64,000 bases of DNA from Bacillus sp. V3B (GTDB lineage: Bacteria; Bacillota; Bacilli; Bacillales; Cytobacillaceae), in contig NZ_JAETXM010000008.1 of NCBI RefSeq assembly GCF_024494465.1, positions 1 to 64,000 on the forward strand. The letters run 5' to 3'. The notes under the pieces were generated by a model. The model was not told the DNA's origin. It ran no database searches and worked only from the letters and a program-made list of their open reading frames with translations. Made by a program: the position numbers and the translations under genes. Positions 9,240-17,503 of the stretch are shown here, one piece after another (position 1 is the first letter of the stretch; each line of letters opens with the position of its first letter).

Positions 9240-9960
9240 AAAAGGATCGTTAACATGACAGAGAAATATCCAACTTTCGATGTTTTTAGAATGCAAATCC
9301 AAAACAGAAGCTAAATAGCACCCACCATTGATATCTGCCGCCCATTTCTCATTAATGGTTGTCGTGCTGAAATCCTGATCTAGAAGATTTTCGCTCTCTA
9401 CCACTTTTTATTTACTAGGCTGAGGACGGAATTTTTTTATTGTGATCGAACGGACATCCGTTTTATTCATAAGACGTTGAACTCGCTTGAGGCTTACGAA
9501 ATAGCCTTCTTTTTGAAGAGTTTTATGGATCTTAGGTGCTCCATAAATTTGATTACTTTCCGTATGAATCTCAATGATTCTTTTCGTTAATTCTTTGTTT
9601 TCACGTTCGCGATTAGACTCTTCCTTTTGGGAAATCTGGTAATACGTACTTCTCGGTATTTCTAATACGTCACATAAAGTTTGAATGGCGTAATGATCCT
9701 TTTAATCAATTTATAAATCGTCACTTCAGATACGCCATATTCGCTGCTTAAATTTTCCACTGAGCTACCAGTATGATAAAGGTCAACCACCATTTTTTTT
9801 GAAATCATCATTTTAAATGCAATTCCAGATAGGACGACCTTCTTCCAATTTCCGGTTTGAGGGCAGCGTAATCATCATATAACTTCTGTTTGCCTAGATG
9901 TTTCTTCTAGTGCACTATACTTGCTTGAATACTAAGCTCACGATAAAATTAAATTTTGTG
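9240..9960 (-). mobile_element. IS3-family element relic (orfA and orfB pieces)
   Basis: Reading leftwards from about 9850, the minus strand shows an orfA-type HTH (VDLYHTGSSVENLSSEYGVS). It then shows the orfB N-terminus (CDVLEIPRSTYYQISQKEES, IYGAPKIHKTLQKEGYFVSL) and FSTTTINEKWAADI with part of the catalytic-core segment YLASVLDLHSKNIESW. Frameshifts, an internal deletion after the ADI motif and a missing C-terminus make it inactive. The sequence differs from the IS3 pieces at 1640 and 53158, so these may be scars of separate insertions. Confidence 0.85.
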
Positions 9961-10015
9961 AAACACTTGCTTCGAAAATGTCTATTTTTCATAGTGAGTC
10001 TTTAGGGGGATCGAA

Positions 10016-11014
10016 ATGAATGTAATTGAAGTTCAGAATTTACGTAAAGAATTTAAGTCTTTTTCAAGCCGGTCTGGGTTATCCGGAGCTTTTCGAGACT
10101 TATTTACAAGAAATTATAAAATCCATGCGGCCGTTGATAACATTTCCTTAACCGTCAAACAAGGGGAAATGGTCGGCTACATTGGGGAGAACGGTGCGGG
10201 AAAATCAACAACGATTAAAATGTTAACAGGAATTCTTACACCTACATCAGGTTCCATTATCGTCAATGGAATGAACCCGCATAAACAACGAGAAGAATTC
10301 GTGCGAACCATCGGAGTCGTATTCGGACAGCGGTCACAGCTATGGTGGGACATTGCGGTTCAAGAGTCCTTCCGATTATTGAAAAAGGTATACCGTGTTT
10401 CCGATGAAGATTATGACAGACATATGGGCCATGTCATTGAAACATTAGAAATTGGTCCTTTATTAAATAAACCCGTCCGAAAGCTGTCACTTGGGCAACG
10501 AATGCGCTGCGAATTAGCCGCCGCTCTTATCCACAATCCTCCCCTCCTCTTTTTAGACGAGCCAACGATTGGACTAGATGTATTAGTAAAACTAAGAATT
10601 CGTAAGTTTCTAAAGGAAATTAACGAGCAATATAAAACGACGATTCTGTTAACAACACATGACTTAACGGATATCGAAGCTCTTTGTGAACGAGTGGTTT
10701 TATTAGATGAAGGAAAAATTATTTATGATGGGAAGCTCAATCAGCTTCAATCACAGGCGGTTGAAGGAAAACAAGTAGAATTTGAGTTTTTAACAGAAAT
10801 CGTAAAAACCAGCCTACCTGCGACAGAAAAAATTCAATGGGAACAAAAAAACGCAACAACATGGCTTGCTCATATCAATGGGGATGAACAACTTGTCTCA
10901 CAATTAATTAGCGAGGTCGTGCAAAAGAATCCGATACAAAATGTTCGAATCAATGAGGTTTCTACTGAAGAGATTGTCCGTAAGATTTATGAAGAAGGAA
11001 TGGCCCTCTCATGA
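10016..11014 (+). CDS. ABC-2 type exporter, ATP-binding protein
   Basis: A 332-residue ABC ATPase with Walker A GENGAGKSTT (about residues 59-68), Q-loop region VVFGQRSQLWWD, signature LSLGQRMRCELAA, Walker B LLFLDEPTIGLD and the switch His in TTHDLTD. A C-terminal extension of about 90 residues resembles regulatory tails of ABC-2 drug/polysaccharide exporters. The N-terminal insert RSGLSGAFRDLFTRNYKIH is typical of the group whose two permeases are separate PF06182-type proteins, as here. AGGGGG precedes ATG. It overlaps the next gene by four bases (ATGA), so the operon is translationally coupled. Substrate unknown. Confidence 0.92.
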   Translation: MNVIEVQNLRKEFKSFSSRSGLSGAFRDLFTRNYKIHAAVDNISLTVKQGEMVGYIGENGAGKSTTIKMLTGILTPTSGSIIVNGMNPHKQREEFVRTIGVVFGQRSQLWWDIAVQESFRLLKKVYRVSDEDYDRHMGHVIETLEIGPLLNKPVRKLSLGQRMRCELAAALIHNPPLLFLDEPTIGLDVLVKLRIRKFLKEINEQYKTTILLTTHDLTDIEALCERVVLLDEGKIIYDGKLNQLQSQAVEGKQVEFEFLTEIVKTSLPATEKIQWEQKNATTWLAHINGDEQLVSQLISEVVQKNPIQNVRINEVSTEEIVRKIYEEGMALS

Positions 11015-11802
11015 GTATGTATCTAGAAATGATCCGGATGCGTTTTTTAATGATGCTTGCCTATCGGACCAACTATTATAGTGGAATTTTAATTTATAGC
11101 ATTAACATCGGGGCTTACTATTTTTTATGGTCTGCGATTTATGGAGGGAAAGAGGAAATTGAAGGGTTATCCGTCCTTCAAATGACAACCTATATCGCAG
11201 TAGCGTGGATGGCGAGAGCTTTTTATTTTAACAATATTGACCGAGAAATTGCGGCTGAAATCCAAGATGGGAAAGTAGCCATAGAAATGATTCGTCCTTA
11301 TAACTATTTAGGGATGAAAACGATGCAGGCCTTAGGAGAAGGAATCTTTCGATTATTGTTTTTCTCTGTCCCAGGCATGATGATTGTCGCCTTAATTTTT
11401 CCAATTAGCTTTTCTGCTAGCCCTGCGACATGGCTGTTTTTCTTTATCTCGCTCGTATTTAGTTTTATCGTGAATACGCAAATCAACTTACTAACCGGTA
11501 TGATGACGTTCTTTTTATTTAATAACGCAGGATTAATTCGAGCGAAACGTGTCGTCATCGATTTATTCTCAGGTCTACTACTCCCCATCTCTTTTTATCC
11601 AGTGTGGGCTCAGGATGTGATGATGTATTTACCGTTTCAAGCGATAAGCTATATTCCCAGCATGATTTTTACAGAAGGCTTTATCGGGAAGGAGATTTAT
11701 CAAGCTGTGTTGTTACAAGCGGTCTGGGCTTTACTCTTACTGATTCCGATTCGACTGTTATGGTCTCAAGCAAAAAAACAATTAATTGTACAAGGAGGCT
11801 AA
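11011..11802 (+). CDS. ABC-2 type exporter permease 1
   Basis: A 263-residue membrane protein with six predicted helices, beginning MSMYLEMIRMRFLMMLAYRT. It contains the PF06182-type segment NNIDREIAAEIQDGKVAIEM followed by IRPYNYLGMKTMQ, a conserved cytoplasmic loop that docks on the ATPase in ABC-2 exporters. It starts inside the ATPase gene and ends five bases before the ribosome-binding site-to-start stretch of the next permease. It would form a heterodimer with the following gene product. Substrate cannot be read from the sequence. Confidence 0.88.
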   Translation: MSMYLEMIRMRFLMMLAYRTNYYSGILIYSINIGAYYFLWSAIYGGKEEIEGLSVLQMTTYIAVAWMARAFYFNNIDREIAAEIQDGKVAIEMIRPYNYLGMKTMQALGEGIFRLLFFSVPGMMIVALIFPISFSASPATWLFFFISLVFSFIVNTQINLLTGMMTFFLFNNAGLIRAKRVVIDLFSGLLLPISFYPVWAQDVMMYLPFQAISYIPSMIFTEGFIGKEIYQAVLLQAVWALLLLIPIRLLWSQAKKQLIVQGG

Positions 11803-11806
11803 GGGA

Positions 11807-12592
11807 GTGTTTTATGTTTCAATGTTCTTTCAATACGCCTCTCAATATTTAAAAACAAGGCTTACCTATCGCACGGATACGGTGATTGAAATCCTTTCTG
11901 ATTTATTATCTCAAGCCGTGAATTTAATCTTCATTTTAGTCGTATTTGGTCATACGTCCTTTTTAGGCGGCTGGAACCGGGAAGAAATCATTTTTATTTA
12001 CGGGTTTTTCCTTGTTCCTTATGCGTTATTTTCGGCCTTTTTTAATATATGGGACTTTAATGAGCGCTATATTGTCAAAGGAGAAATGGACCGTGTCTTA
12101 ACCCGCCCCATTCATAGTCTTTTCCAAATTATTATGGAACGCATGGAGCTAGAATCTTTATTTGGTGTCATTACCGGATTAGTGGTGATGGGATATGCTG
12201 GGATGAACCTGGGGTTAACCTTCGCTTGGTATGATGTGTTGATCTTTATCGCTATGGTGATTGGCGGGGCTTTTATTTATGCAGGGCTTTTTATTAGCAT
12301 CGCAACGATTGGGTTTTGGTCAGATAGTCGTACCGATATTATGCCAATGATGTATAATATCAGCAACTACGGCCGATACCCAGTTGATATTTATCACCGA
12401 GTGATTCGATTTGTGTTAACGTGGATTTTACCATTCGCCTTTGTCGGTGTGTATCCTGCTTCTTATTTTTTAAAAAGAGAGGAATGGTATGGGTATGCCT
12501 TTTTAACACCTGCCATGGGGATCCTTTTTTTCGGTATCGCTATTTTTCTATGGAATACGGGAGTGAAAAAATATCGTGGGGCTGGTAACTGA
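11807..12592 (+). CDS. ABC-2 type exporter permease 2
   Basis: A 261-residue six-helix permease, paralogous in layout to the previous one. IWDFNERYIVKGEMDRVLTR followed by PIHSLFQI is the matching cytoplasmic loop, and RTDIMPMMYNISNYGRYPVD lies before the last helices. I chose GTG 11807 (MFYVSMFFQYASQ) because AAGGAGG lies eight bases upstream; a TTG at 11786 would sit before that site. With the ATPase and first permease it completes an ABC-2 exporter. A strong terminator follows. Confidence 0.88.
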   Translation: MFYVSMFFQYASQYLKTRLTYRTDTVIEILSDLLSQAVNLIFILVVFGHTSFLGGWNREEIIFIYGFFLVPYALFSAFFNIWDFNERYIVKGEMDRVLTRPIHSLFQIIMERMELESLFGVITGLVVMGYAGMNLGLTFAWYDVLIFIAMVIGGAFIYAGLFISIATIGFWSDSRTDIMPMMYNISNYGRYPVDIYHRVIRFVLTWILPFAFVGVYPASYFLKREEWYGYAFLTPAMGILFFGIAIFLWNTGVKKYRGAGN

Positions 12593-12630
12593 TATTTTTG
12601 AACAGCCTCAAGTTATTACTTTGGTTAGCT

Positions 12631-12678
12631 GAATATATCCTAAAAAGCGATGGCAAGATCGTTTTTTAGGATATATTC
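12631..12678. terminator. terminator of the ABC exporter operon
   Basis: GAATATATCCTAAAAA pairs with TTTTTTAGGATATATTC, with extra CGAT/ATCG pairs and a short loop. It is 40 bases after the permease stop and is symmetric, so it could work in both directions. Confidence 0.8.
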
Positions 12679-12734
12679 ACTTATCTGGCAAAAAATACAT
12701 GTCATGACTGTAACCTCAATTACATTTATTTGCT

Positions 12735-12851
12735 TTATTTTTCCCGCTTATCTCTTCGCTCAAAATACTGATATTGATGAAATTTTTGATGTAAATATGC
12801 AAACTCTTTCGAATGGTCCAGCTGTGTAATCGCTTCAAGGGAATAAGTCAT
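12735..12851 (-). CDS. 38-residue hypothetical protein
   Basis: A short frame, MTYSLEAITQLDHSKEFAYL then HQKFHQYQYFERRDKREK, preceded by AGGAGCAGGAT and ATG. It is strongly charged and rich in aromatic and His residues, with no membrane segment. The good ribosome binding site and biased composition argue for a real small gene. Unknown function. Confidence 0.5.
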   Translation of the reverse strand: MTYSLEAITQLDHSKEFAYLHQKFHQYQYFERRDKREK

Positions 12852-13010
12852 ATCCTGCTCCTATTCTAATTCATTATTTTGTTTAAATATAATAGATCAC
12901 CAATCATCATTCAAAGATGATGTTTATTTACTATTAGTAATCTTACAAAAATAGTAGATTTTAACCGATTGATAGGATAACGGTTTTAAAATGAATCATA
13001 TGGTAATCAA

Positions 13011-13054
13011 AAAGACAAAAGCTTGTCCCACCGAAGTGAAATGCTTTTGTCTTT
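13011..13054 (-). terminator. terminator overlapping the stop of the next gene
   Basis: AAAGACAAAAGC and GCTTTTGTCTTT form a perfect 12-bp stem around a 20-base loop, at the end of the minus-strand gene at 13053-13400. Confidence 0.7.
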
Positions 13055-13400
13055 AATGACTGCTTATCCATCTATAAATAAGGGTTCCTTGGCGATTTGA
13101 TCTAATACCCCCTTCATCAATCCTTACAATTTCACCACCATCGGAAGCTTCTCCATCCCAAGTAATCAAATATACTTCCGCATCTTCTATGTCTTCTTCC
13201 ATTTCTCTAACAAGGATACCGTGGTACTCTCCCATCAATTTCAATTTACAGATGTTTATAGCATCTTTCGTCTTGATTTTTTCTACTTCATCACTGTTCT
13301 TTAATGACTGAATGATGGTATTGGCTACTAACATTTCATCCATGATATCGATTGTTCCTTGAATATCATCTTTATCCCACGTAATAACGTCCATATACAT
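13053..13400 (-). CDS. 115-residue hypothetical protein
   Basis: An acidic soluble protein: MYMDVITWDKDDIQGTIDIM, a middle KDAINICKLKLMGEYHGILV, and a C-terminal GGEIVRIDEGGIRSNRQGTL. AAGGAGAG precedes ATG. I do not recognise the family. Length, ribosome binding site and the terminator at its stop support a real monocistronic gene. Confidence 0.6.
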   Translation of the reverse strand: MYMDVITWDKDDIQGTIDIMDEMLVANTIIQSLKNSDEVEKIKTKDAINICKLKLMGEYHGILVREMEEDIEDAEVYLITWDGEASDGGEIVRIDEGGIRSNRQGTLIYRWISSH

Positions 13401-13508
13401 TTTCTCTCCTTTGATGACTTTTGATCACTGTAAGTTTATTACAAATTACTCTTATCAAATAGAATAATCATTTAGTAAAAAATCCATACTGCATGAAACA
13501 GCTAATTC

Positions 13509-13640
13509 TCACCTCTCCCTATCGTAATCAGAATTCTCGCGATCAAAGTCATAGTCTCTGTCCATAGTCAGAATGATTTCTTTCTTCATCGAAACGATCA
13601 TTTTCTAGCGATCGTGATCAAAATAATCAAGTTCACTATA
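13509..13640 (-). pseudogene. relic of an Asp/Arg/Tyr-rich protein
   Basis: The minus strand encodes DRFYSELDYFDHDR, then a stop. In a neighbouring frame it continues RFDEERNHSDYGQRDYDFDR and ENSDYDRER before a stop at 13509. The repeated D-R-Y composition resembles C-terminal tails of spore-surface or low-complexity proteins. The frameshift and lack of an upstream start mark it as a remnant. Confidence 0.4.
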
Positions 13641-13703
13641 GAATCTATCAGTTGTACTTAGTGCTTGCACTTTTGTGACATGGTAAATGACTTATTAAAA
13701 TAA

Positions 13704-13750
13704 ATAGGTGCCAGGTACCATCCAGATAATGGATGACGCCTGGCACCTAT
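13704..13750. repeat. REP-like palindrome, GGTGCCAGG/ATCCA family, copy 1
   Basis: ATAGGTGCCAGGTACCATCC, a TTATC-type centre, then GGATGACGCCTGGCACCTAT: a near-perfect palindrome of about 47 bases. Related copies are at 14571, 17001, 32893, 60300 and 61290, with half copies at 59781 and 60691. Confidence 0.85.
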
Positions 13751-13819
13751 TTAGCTTGTGTTCCCTCTTTCGTTTTTTACACATAAAATACTAAATATAA
13801 AATAATGGGGAGGGATAAA

Positions 13820-14566
13820 ATGGGGTTATTTATTAATCATGATCACCATCGTAATATTTTTAAAAACCAAGAAAATGTTCATGCCTCCAATCAAGAGTTT
13901 GCTAAATACAATTATTTAACGGAGCTTCTAAATGAGCAAAAGAAAGCCAATATGGAGTTAATGAGATCTATAACTGAGCTAAAATCGCGCTATAGGCAAC
14001 AAGAAGTAGCACAAAAAGATCAGTGGAATCAGATTAAATATCAAATAAATGATTTAAAAATGAGTAACCTTCACCATGAGGAGTTTGAAAGCCAGTTGGG
14101 TCAAAGGTTAGAAACTCTGGACGAAAAGAGTTCGTATCTCCAAGAAGTAGTAGAAAGTAAAAATTTTGTAGCAAAATCTATTTTAGAGGAGATCAATCGT
14201 CTAAGTGAATCCGATCGAGAAATTGCCGATCGTTTGAAGGAGAGTGAGGTGTCAAATCAGGTGCTTTCCGCCCAATTGAATGAGCAGATGGATCACCAAA
14301 AGGAAATAACCGAAAAATTGTCCATTCAGGAGGAACATCAAGTAGATGTATTAAAACGATTAGACACACAAGAAGCGTTAACCGAAAAAATTTCCCGTCA
14401 ACTCAACCATATTCGATCCATTATCTTTGAACGTACCAACTATTTAGCGATTAAACTAGAAGAAGGGTATAAACTAACAGCCTCCCATGTCTATAAACTC
14501 ATGCATGGTAACGACCAACCTCTCAACCTCTCCCTCATGAACCATAAAAAAGAAGAACAAAAATAA
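13820..14566 (+). CDS. coiled-coil protein, unknown function
   Basis: A 248-residue protein beginning MGLFINHDHHRNIFKNQENV and then almost entirely heptad-like helix (residues about 35-210), rich in Glu, Gln, Lys and Leu with no Cys. The C-terminus (IIFERTNYLAIKLEEGYKLT and ASHVYKLMHG) looks like a short globular cap. I chose ATG 13820 because GGGGAGGG precedes it; a GTG/ATG-like start 15 bases earlier overlaps that site. It could be a spore- or envelope-associated scaffold, but nothing proves it. It ends at a REP-like palindrome acting as terminator. Confidence 0.7.
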   Translation: MGLFINHDHHRNIFKNQENVHASNQEFAKYNYLTELLNEQKKANMELMRSITELKSRYRQQEVAQKDQWNQIKYQINDLKMSNLHHEEFESQLGQRLETLDEKSSYLQEVVESKNFVAKSILEEINRLSESDREIADRLKESEVSNQVLSAQLNEQMDHQKEITEKLSIQEEHQVDVLKRLDTQEALTEKISRQLNHIRSIIFERTNYLAIKLEEGYKLTASHVYKLMHGNDQPLNLSLMNHKKEEQK

Positions 14567-14570
14567 GATC

Positions 14571-14599
14571 AGGCACCATCCATTATCTGGATGGTGCCT
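14571..14599. repeat. REP-like palindrome copy 2, between convergent genes
   Basis: AGGCACCATCC, centre ATTATC, GGATGGTGCCT: a perfect arm of the REP-like family. It sits five bases after the coiled-coil gene and before the convergent lipoprotein gene, so it probably terminates both. Confidence 0.8.
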
Positions 14600-14632
14600 G
14601 TCACCTATTAGGGAAGAGCTAATAAGTTGCCT

Positions 14633-15316
14633 CTAGAATAAGATCTCAATGTTTTTCTCATTTGTTTTTCTTAAATCTTCGATTAGTTCACTTACTTTTT
14701 GCTCTTTTTTTTGTGCAATTGCTTGTTCTTCCATTTGAGGTTTTATTGTTTCGAAGTCTGGAATCTCTTGTTGTTGACTCAAGGCTTGCTCTTTATACTG
14801 TTCATAAATTGCTTTTACCTCGTCCTCAGAAACAGAAGAATCATCAATATTACTATCAATATATTCAGTAATCAAGAGTTGATCTCTAAATTGCTCTTCT
14901 AGTGTTTCTTCTGTTAACATACTCTCTTCTAATGCCTCTTTATACTGCTCTTCATCTTCGAACTGGGATTTAATATTATTTAATTCAGAATCAATTTCAC
15001 TTTGTTTAATAGATATTCCTTTATCTTGGGCAGTTTGGAGAAGCAACTCAGTATTGATTAGTTGATCTAATACTGACTGTTCTAATTCTTTACTGTCTAG
15101 GTTAGCTAGATCTAAACCCTGTTCCTCATAGGACGCTTTTGTGAGCTCTAATTGATTATCATAATCCTCTTTTAATATTTCGTTATCATTTACGGTTGCC
15201 ACTATTTCTGACTTTTTAGTAGTTTTGCCCTCTCCTGAGTTTCCGCTACTACATGCTCCTAATATAAGCGCAGTAACGCCTAATAAAATAAAAAATGATG
15301 AAATTCGTTTCAACAT
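14633..15316 (-). CDS. SurA N-terminal domain lipoprotein (foldase-like)
   Basis: A 227-residue lipoprotein. It has a signal peptide MLKRISSFFILLGVTALILG with lipobox LGAC, a Ser/Gly/Lys linker, then the SurA_N helical chaperone domain (VATVNDNEILKEDYDNQLEL, VLDQLINTELLLQTAQDKGI, MLTEETLEEQFRDQLLITEY). There is no parvulin PPIase domain of the PrsA type, so it is likely a holdase/chaperone outside the membrane rather than an isomerase. GGAGAGG precedes ATG. Monocistronic. A role in secreted-protein folding is family-based inference. Confidence 0.88.
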   Translation of the reverse strand: MLKRISSFFILLGVTALILGACSSGNSGEGKTTKKSEIVATVNDNEILKEDYDNQLELTKASYEEQGLDLANLDSKELEQSVLDQLINTELLLQTAQDKGISIKQSEIDSELNNIKSQFEDEEQYKEALEESMLTEETLEEQFRDQLLITEYIDSNIDDSSVSEDEVKAIYEQYKEQALSQQQEIPDFETIKPQMEEQAIAQKKEQKVSELIEDLRKTNEKNIEILF

Positions 15317-15430
15317 AATGTATCCTCTCCTTTCGATAACTTGTCCGTCATTTTAACATATTCACTTTGATAGGAGAGGCAGTGTGAAAAATTGTTATAT
15401 TTTTGTAACTTAGTAACATTTATCATTTTA

Positions 15431-15840
15431 GGCGAGAAGACTCCCACTTCAATTTTGTGAAGGGCAACGCCCAAAAATAAGCGGGAGATGAATCGTCTTT
15501 TTGCGTAGCAAAACATGTGTTTGCATGGTATAATATACCTGTACAAGTTGTTCTTTGAAAACTGAAGATAGGAGGTTCTAGCAGGAAAAACGTCTGTTAG
15601 GTAAAATCTTCAACGTTCTTTCGTCCCACACGTACTGAAGTTGCTAATCCTTAGCTAAAGTAGGACGTATGGAGAGTCAACGTACAAGTTTGCATGACCG
15701 GCAGGAGACTGAATTAGTCGTTTGTACTGCTAACCGTCGGTGCGACGGGGTTAGCCTGCTCAATATCTGTTCGATAGAACGGAGTTCGCAGGAATCCCCC
15801 ACTTCAAATTTCGTCAGAAATTAAGTGGTGAGTAGTTCAA
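15431..15840 (+). mobile_element. non-autonomous IS200/IS605-like element with structured RNA-like region
   Basis: No ORF is present. The left part has an imperfect hairpin (CTCCCACTT paired with AAGCGGGAG, enclosing GGGCAACGCCC). It then carries a segment GTTCTTTGAAAACTGAAGAT, a long region rich in local stems such as GTCGGTGCGAC, and a right hairpin CCACTT...AAGTGG ending GAGTAGTTCAA. This end structure is what I expect of IS200/IS605-family (tnpB/IscB-type) elements. The interior resembles their guide-RNA-producing ends. tnpA, tnpB and iscB are all absent, so it would depend on transposases elsewhere. Confidence 0.6.
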
Positions 15841-15972
15841 AAGTGACAGGCACTCATTAGATATATTCAAACAAACGATAACATTCTCCCCAAAGGAAAT
15901 GACAGTTTAGTAGCTCCGCTTACTTAGTACATTTGTTAATTAGTCATTTCACTTTTAATATAGGTAAAGCAT

Positions 15973-16024
15973 AGGGACGGTTCTTTGCTTCCTTTAACAA
16001 ATAAGAAGCAAAGAACCATCCCTT
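15973..16024. repeat. palindrome AGGGACGGTTCTTTGCTTC
   Basis: The arm AGGGACGGTTCTTTGCTTC and its complement GAAGCAAAGAACCATCCCT enclose a 13-base loop. It is a third type of long palindrome in the window, placed at the 3' side of the DUF4306 gene. A partial relative, GGACGGTTCTCTTGCTTC, lies near 58380. Confidence 0.75.
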
Positions 16025-16062
16025 TGATTTTTATTATCTTTGAGCGCCAAAAGAAACAAAAG

Positions 16063-16533
16063 TTAATATAGCTCTTTCGTCTTCGTACTAAAAATCCTCA
16101 ACAACGCTGCAACGGTCATTAAAATACCAATTAAGAAAAAAAGATTGAAAAAAGTTTGTAAACCATCGATTGGAGAATTAGCTACTAAACCACTTATTCC
16201 TAAGAACAAAATTCCCATACAAGATAGGAAACCGGCAAACATCTTTTGGCTACGTTTGAACAGAATGTACCCGATCAGGATGACCAAGTATGTACCGCTT
16301 AGAAACATGAGGATAGGGAATGTAGGGAAAAATTTGGCTGCATAGACAAAATAATCAATGAGTAAAATATCGCTTGGATGCACGACTTCTCCATTCATCA
16401 ATTGAGAGAAAATAGCCGTATACTTCCATTCCCAAGAATCCCCCAATATATTGCTGCCTTCATACCATGCAACTATAGTAGAAAATAGGAAAAGCATTAC
16501 AACAAAACCAAGTTGGATCATTATCTTGAACAT
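16063..16533 (-). CDS. DUF4306 (YjdJ-like) membrane protein
   Basis: A 156-residue protein with four hydrophobic helices. The N-terminal segment FLFSTIVAWYEGSNILGDSW followed by EWKYTAIFSQLM is characteristic of the DUF4306/YjdJ family of Bacillus. A C-terminal pair of helices ends RIFSTKTKELY. I chose ATG 16533 (MFKIMIQL) because GAGGTGAGGG lies just upstream; the GTG nine bases earlier falls inside that site. Cytoplasmic membrane, function unknown. Confidence 0.75.
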   Translation of the reverse strand: MFKIMIQLGFVVMLFLFSTIVAWYEGSNILGDSWEWKYTAIFSQLMNGEVVHPSDILLIDYFVYAAKFFPTFPILMFLSGTYLVILIGYILFKRSQKMFAGFLSCMGILFLGISGLVANSPIDGLQTFFNLFFLIGILMTVAALLRIFSTKTKELY

Positions 16534-17000
16534 TTCCCTCACCTCAAATATAAAATTAAGATTTGGATGTTACACCTAAACAAAAATGGACATTTCACAA
16601 TCCTACTAGTTAGTTGAAAATGTTGAGCCAGTACTATCTCTTTCAATAATAAGAGCCAGAATTCCTTTAAAATGATCGAAAGAAACTTCTAAACGATTCC
16701 CTTATTTCACTTCTGCCCCATTTTTTCAAAAAAACAAACTCTCTTCTTCAAGTATAGAACCCCATTTGTTGAATAAAAAATAGGACTATTTTCAACTATC
16801 TTTCTATCTTGGCCAGTTAATCCAGGTAGTTAGGATCGAAAATACGAGTCATCTCCTCTGAAAGCAGTTGAAATTCTTCTTCCATATTTAATTCATGTCG
16901 CATAAAAAACCTATCCTTTCTAGCTATTTAGTAGAAAGGATAGGCTTTTTCCTCGGTTTTTTTCTCTAAATTGGAATAATCTGCTTAACTTGATGGCTAT
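16534..17000. other. intergenic region with a short frame and hairpin
   Basis: A 28-codon minus frame (16817-16903, MRHELNMEEEFQLLSEEMTR) begins directly after a 13-bp perfect hairpin (CCTATCCTTTCTA at 16910 pairing with TAGAAAGGATAGG to 16944). There is no ribosome binding site, so I do not call it a gene. Otherwise AT-rich and empty. Confidence 0.4.
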
Positions 17001-17044
17001 GGTGCTAGGCACCATCCATTATCTGGATATGGTGTCTGGCACCT
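17001..17044. repeat. REP-like palindrome copy 3
   Basis: GGTGCTAGGCACCATCC, centre ATTATC, then GGATATGGTGTCTGGCACC: same family as the copy at 13704 with a few changes. It lies 30 bases beyond the terminator of the phenol operon. Confidence 0.8.
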
Positions 17045-17072
17045 ATTTAGCACTTATTTAATAAACAAACAA

Positions 17073-17120
17073 GAGGCTTTCCCTTGAGGTGTCTAATACC
17101 TTTGCCTACGGGGAAGCCTC
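17073..17120 (-). terminator. terminator of the phenol catabolic operon
   Basis: On the minus strand GAGGCTTCCCC pairs with GGGAAAGCCTC across a 26-base loop and runs into TTGTTTGTTTATT. It begins ten bases after the ferredoxin stop and marks the operon end. Confidence 0.8.
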
Positions 17121-17129
17121 CGGCAACCA

Positions 17130-17465
17130 CTACTTTGTTTCAGCCAATTTTACTGCATTCGATTCATTTTGCCGTTTCTCGTAATCTTCTACTGTGATGA
17201 TGTCAAGATCGCCTTTTGGTGTCATACAGCAAGCCAACGCATAACCATTCTTTAATTCTTCATTCGATAAAACCTCATGTGAGCGGACTAATTCTTGAGC
17301 ATATTGCCCATCAAGTACTTTTACCTTACACATACCGCATCCGCCCTGCTGGCACCCTGTTGGTATTGGAATAAACTGGTCACGAGCTGCTCGTAATGGC
17401 GTTACATTCGGTGGACAAGAATACCCAAACTGCTGCCCTCTTGCTTTAAGAGTCACTTTATACAT
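17130..17465 (-). CDS. dmpQ: [2Fe-2S] ferredoxin, DmpQ/XylT-like
   Basis: A 111-residue plant-type ferredoxin. The ligands are CQQGGCGMCKVKV (three Cys, about residues 38-46) and ALACCMTPKG (fourth). In the dmp and xyl pathways this protein re-reduces the active-site iron of catechol 2,3-dioxygenase after oxidation by substituted catechols. It is last in the operon, 38 bases after the dioxygenase gene, which supports that job. GGGGGG precedes ATG. The gene order here (dioxygenase then ferredoxin) is the reverse of dmpQB in Pseudomonas. Confidence 0.9.
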   Translation of the reverse strand: MYKVTLKARGQQFGYSCPPNVTPLRAARDQFIPIPTGCQQGGCGMCKVKVLDGQYAQELVRSHEVLSNEELKNGYALACCMTPKGDLDIITVEDYEKRQNESNAVKLAETK

Positions 17466-17503
17466 GCATATCCCCCCTATTTTTTCCCATAAGATATTCT
17501 AGA

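Noticed and set aside
15310-15546. 78-codon frame upstream of the SurA-like lipoprotein
   Set aside because: It runs through the left hairpin of the IS200/IS605-like element and the lipoprotein ribosome binding site; composition is not protein-like.
15550-15840. 5S rRNA or rRNA spacer, suggested by GTTCTTTGAAAACTGA
   Set aside because: No rRNA sequence flanks it; the hairpin ends fit a transposon-like unit better.
13704-17044. CRISPR array suggested by recurring palindromic repeats
   Set aside because: The repeats are kilobases apart at gene ends, with no regular spacers and no cas genes.
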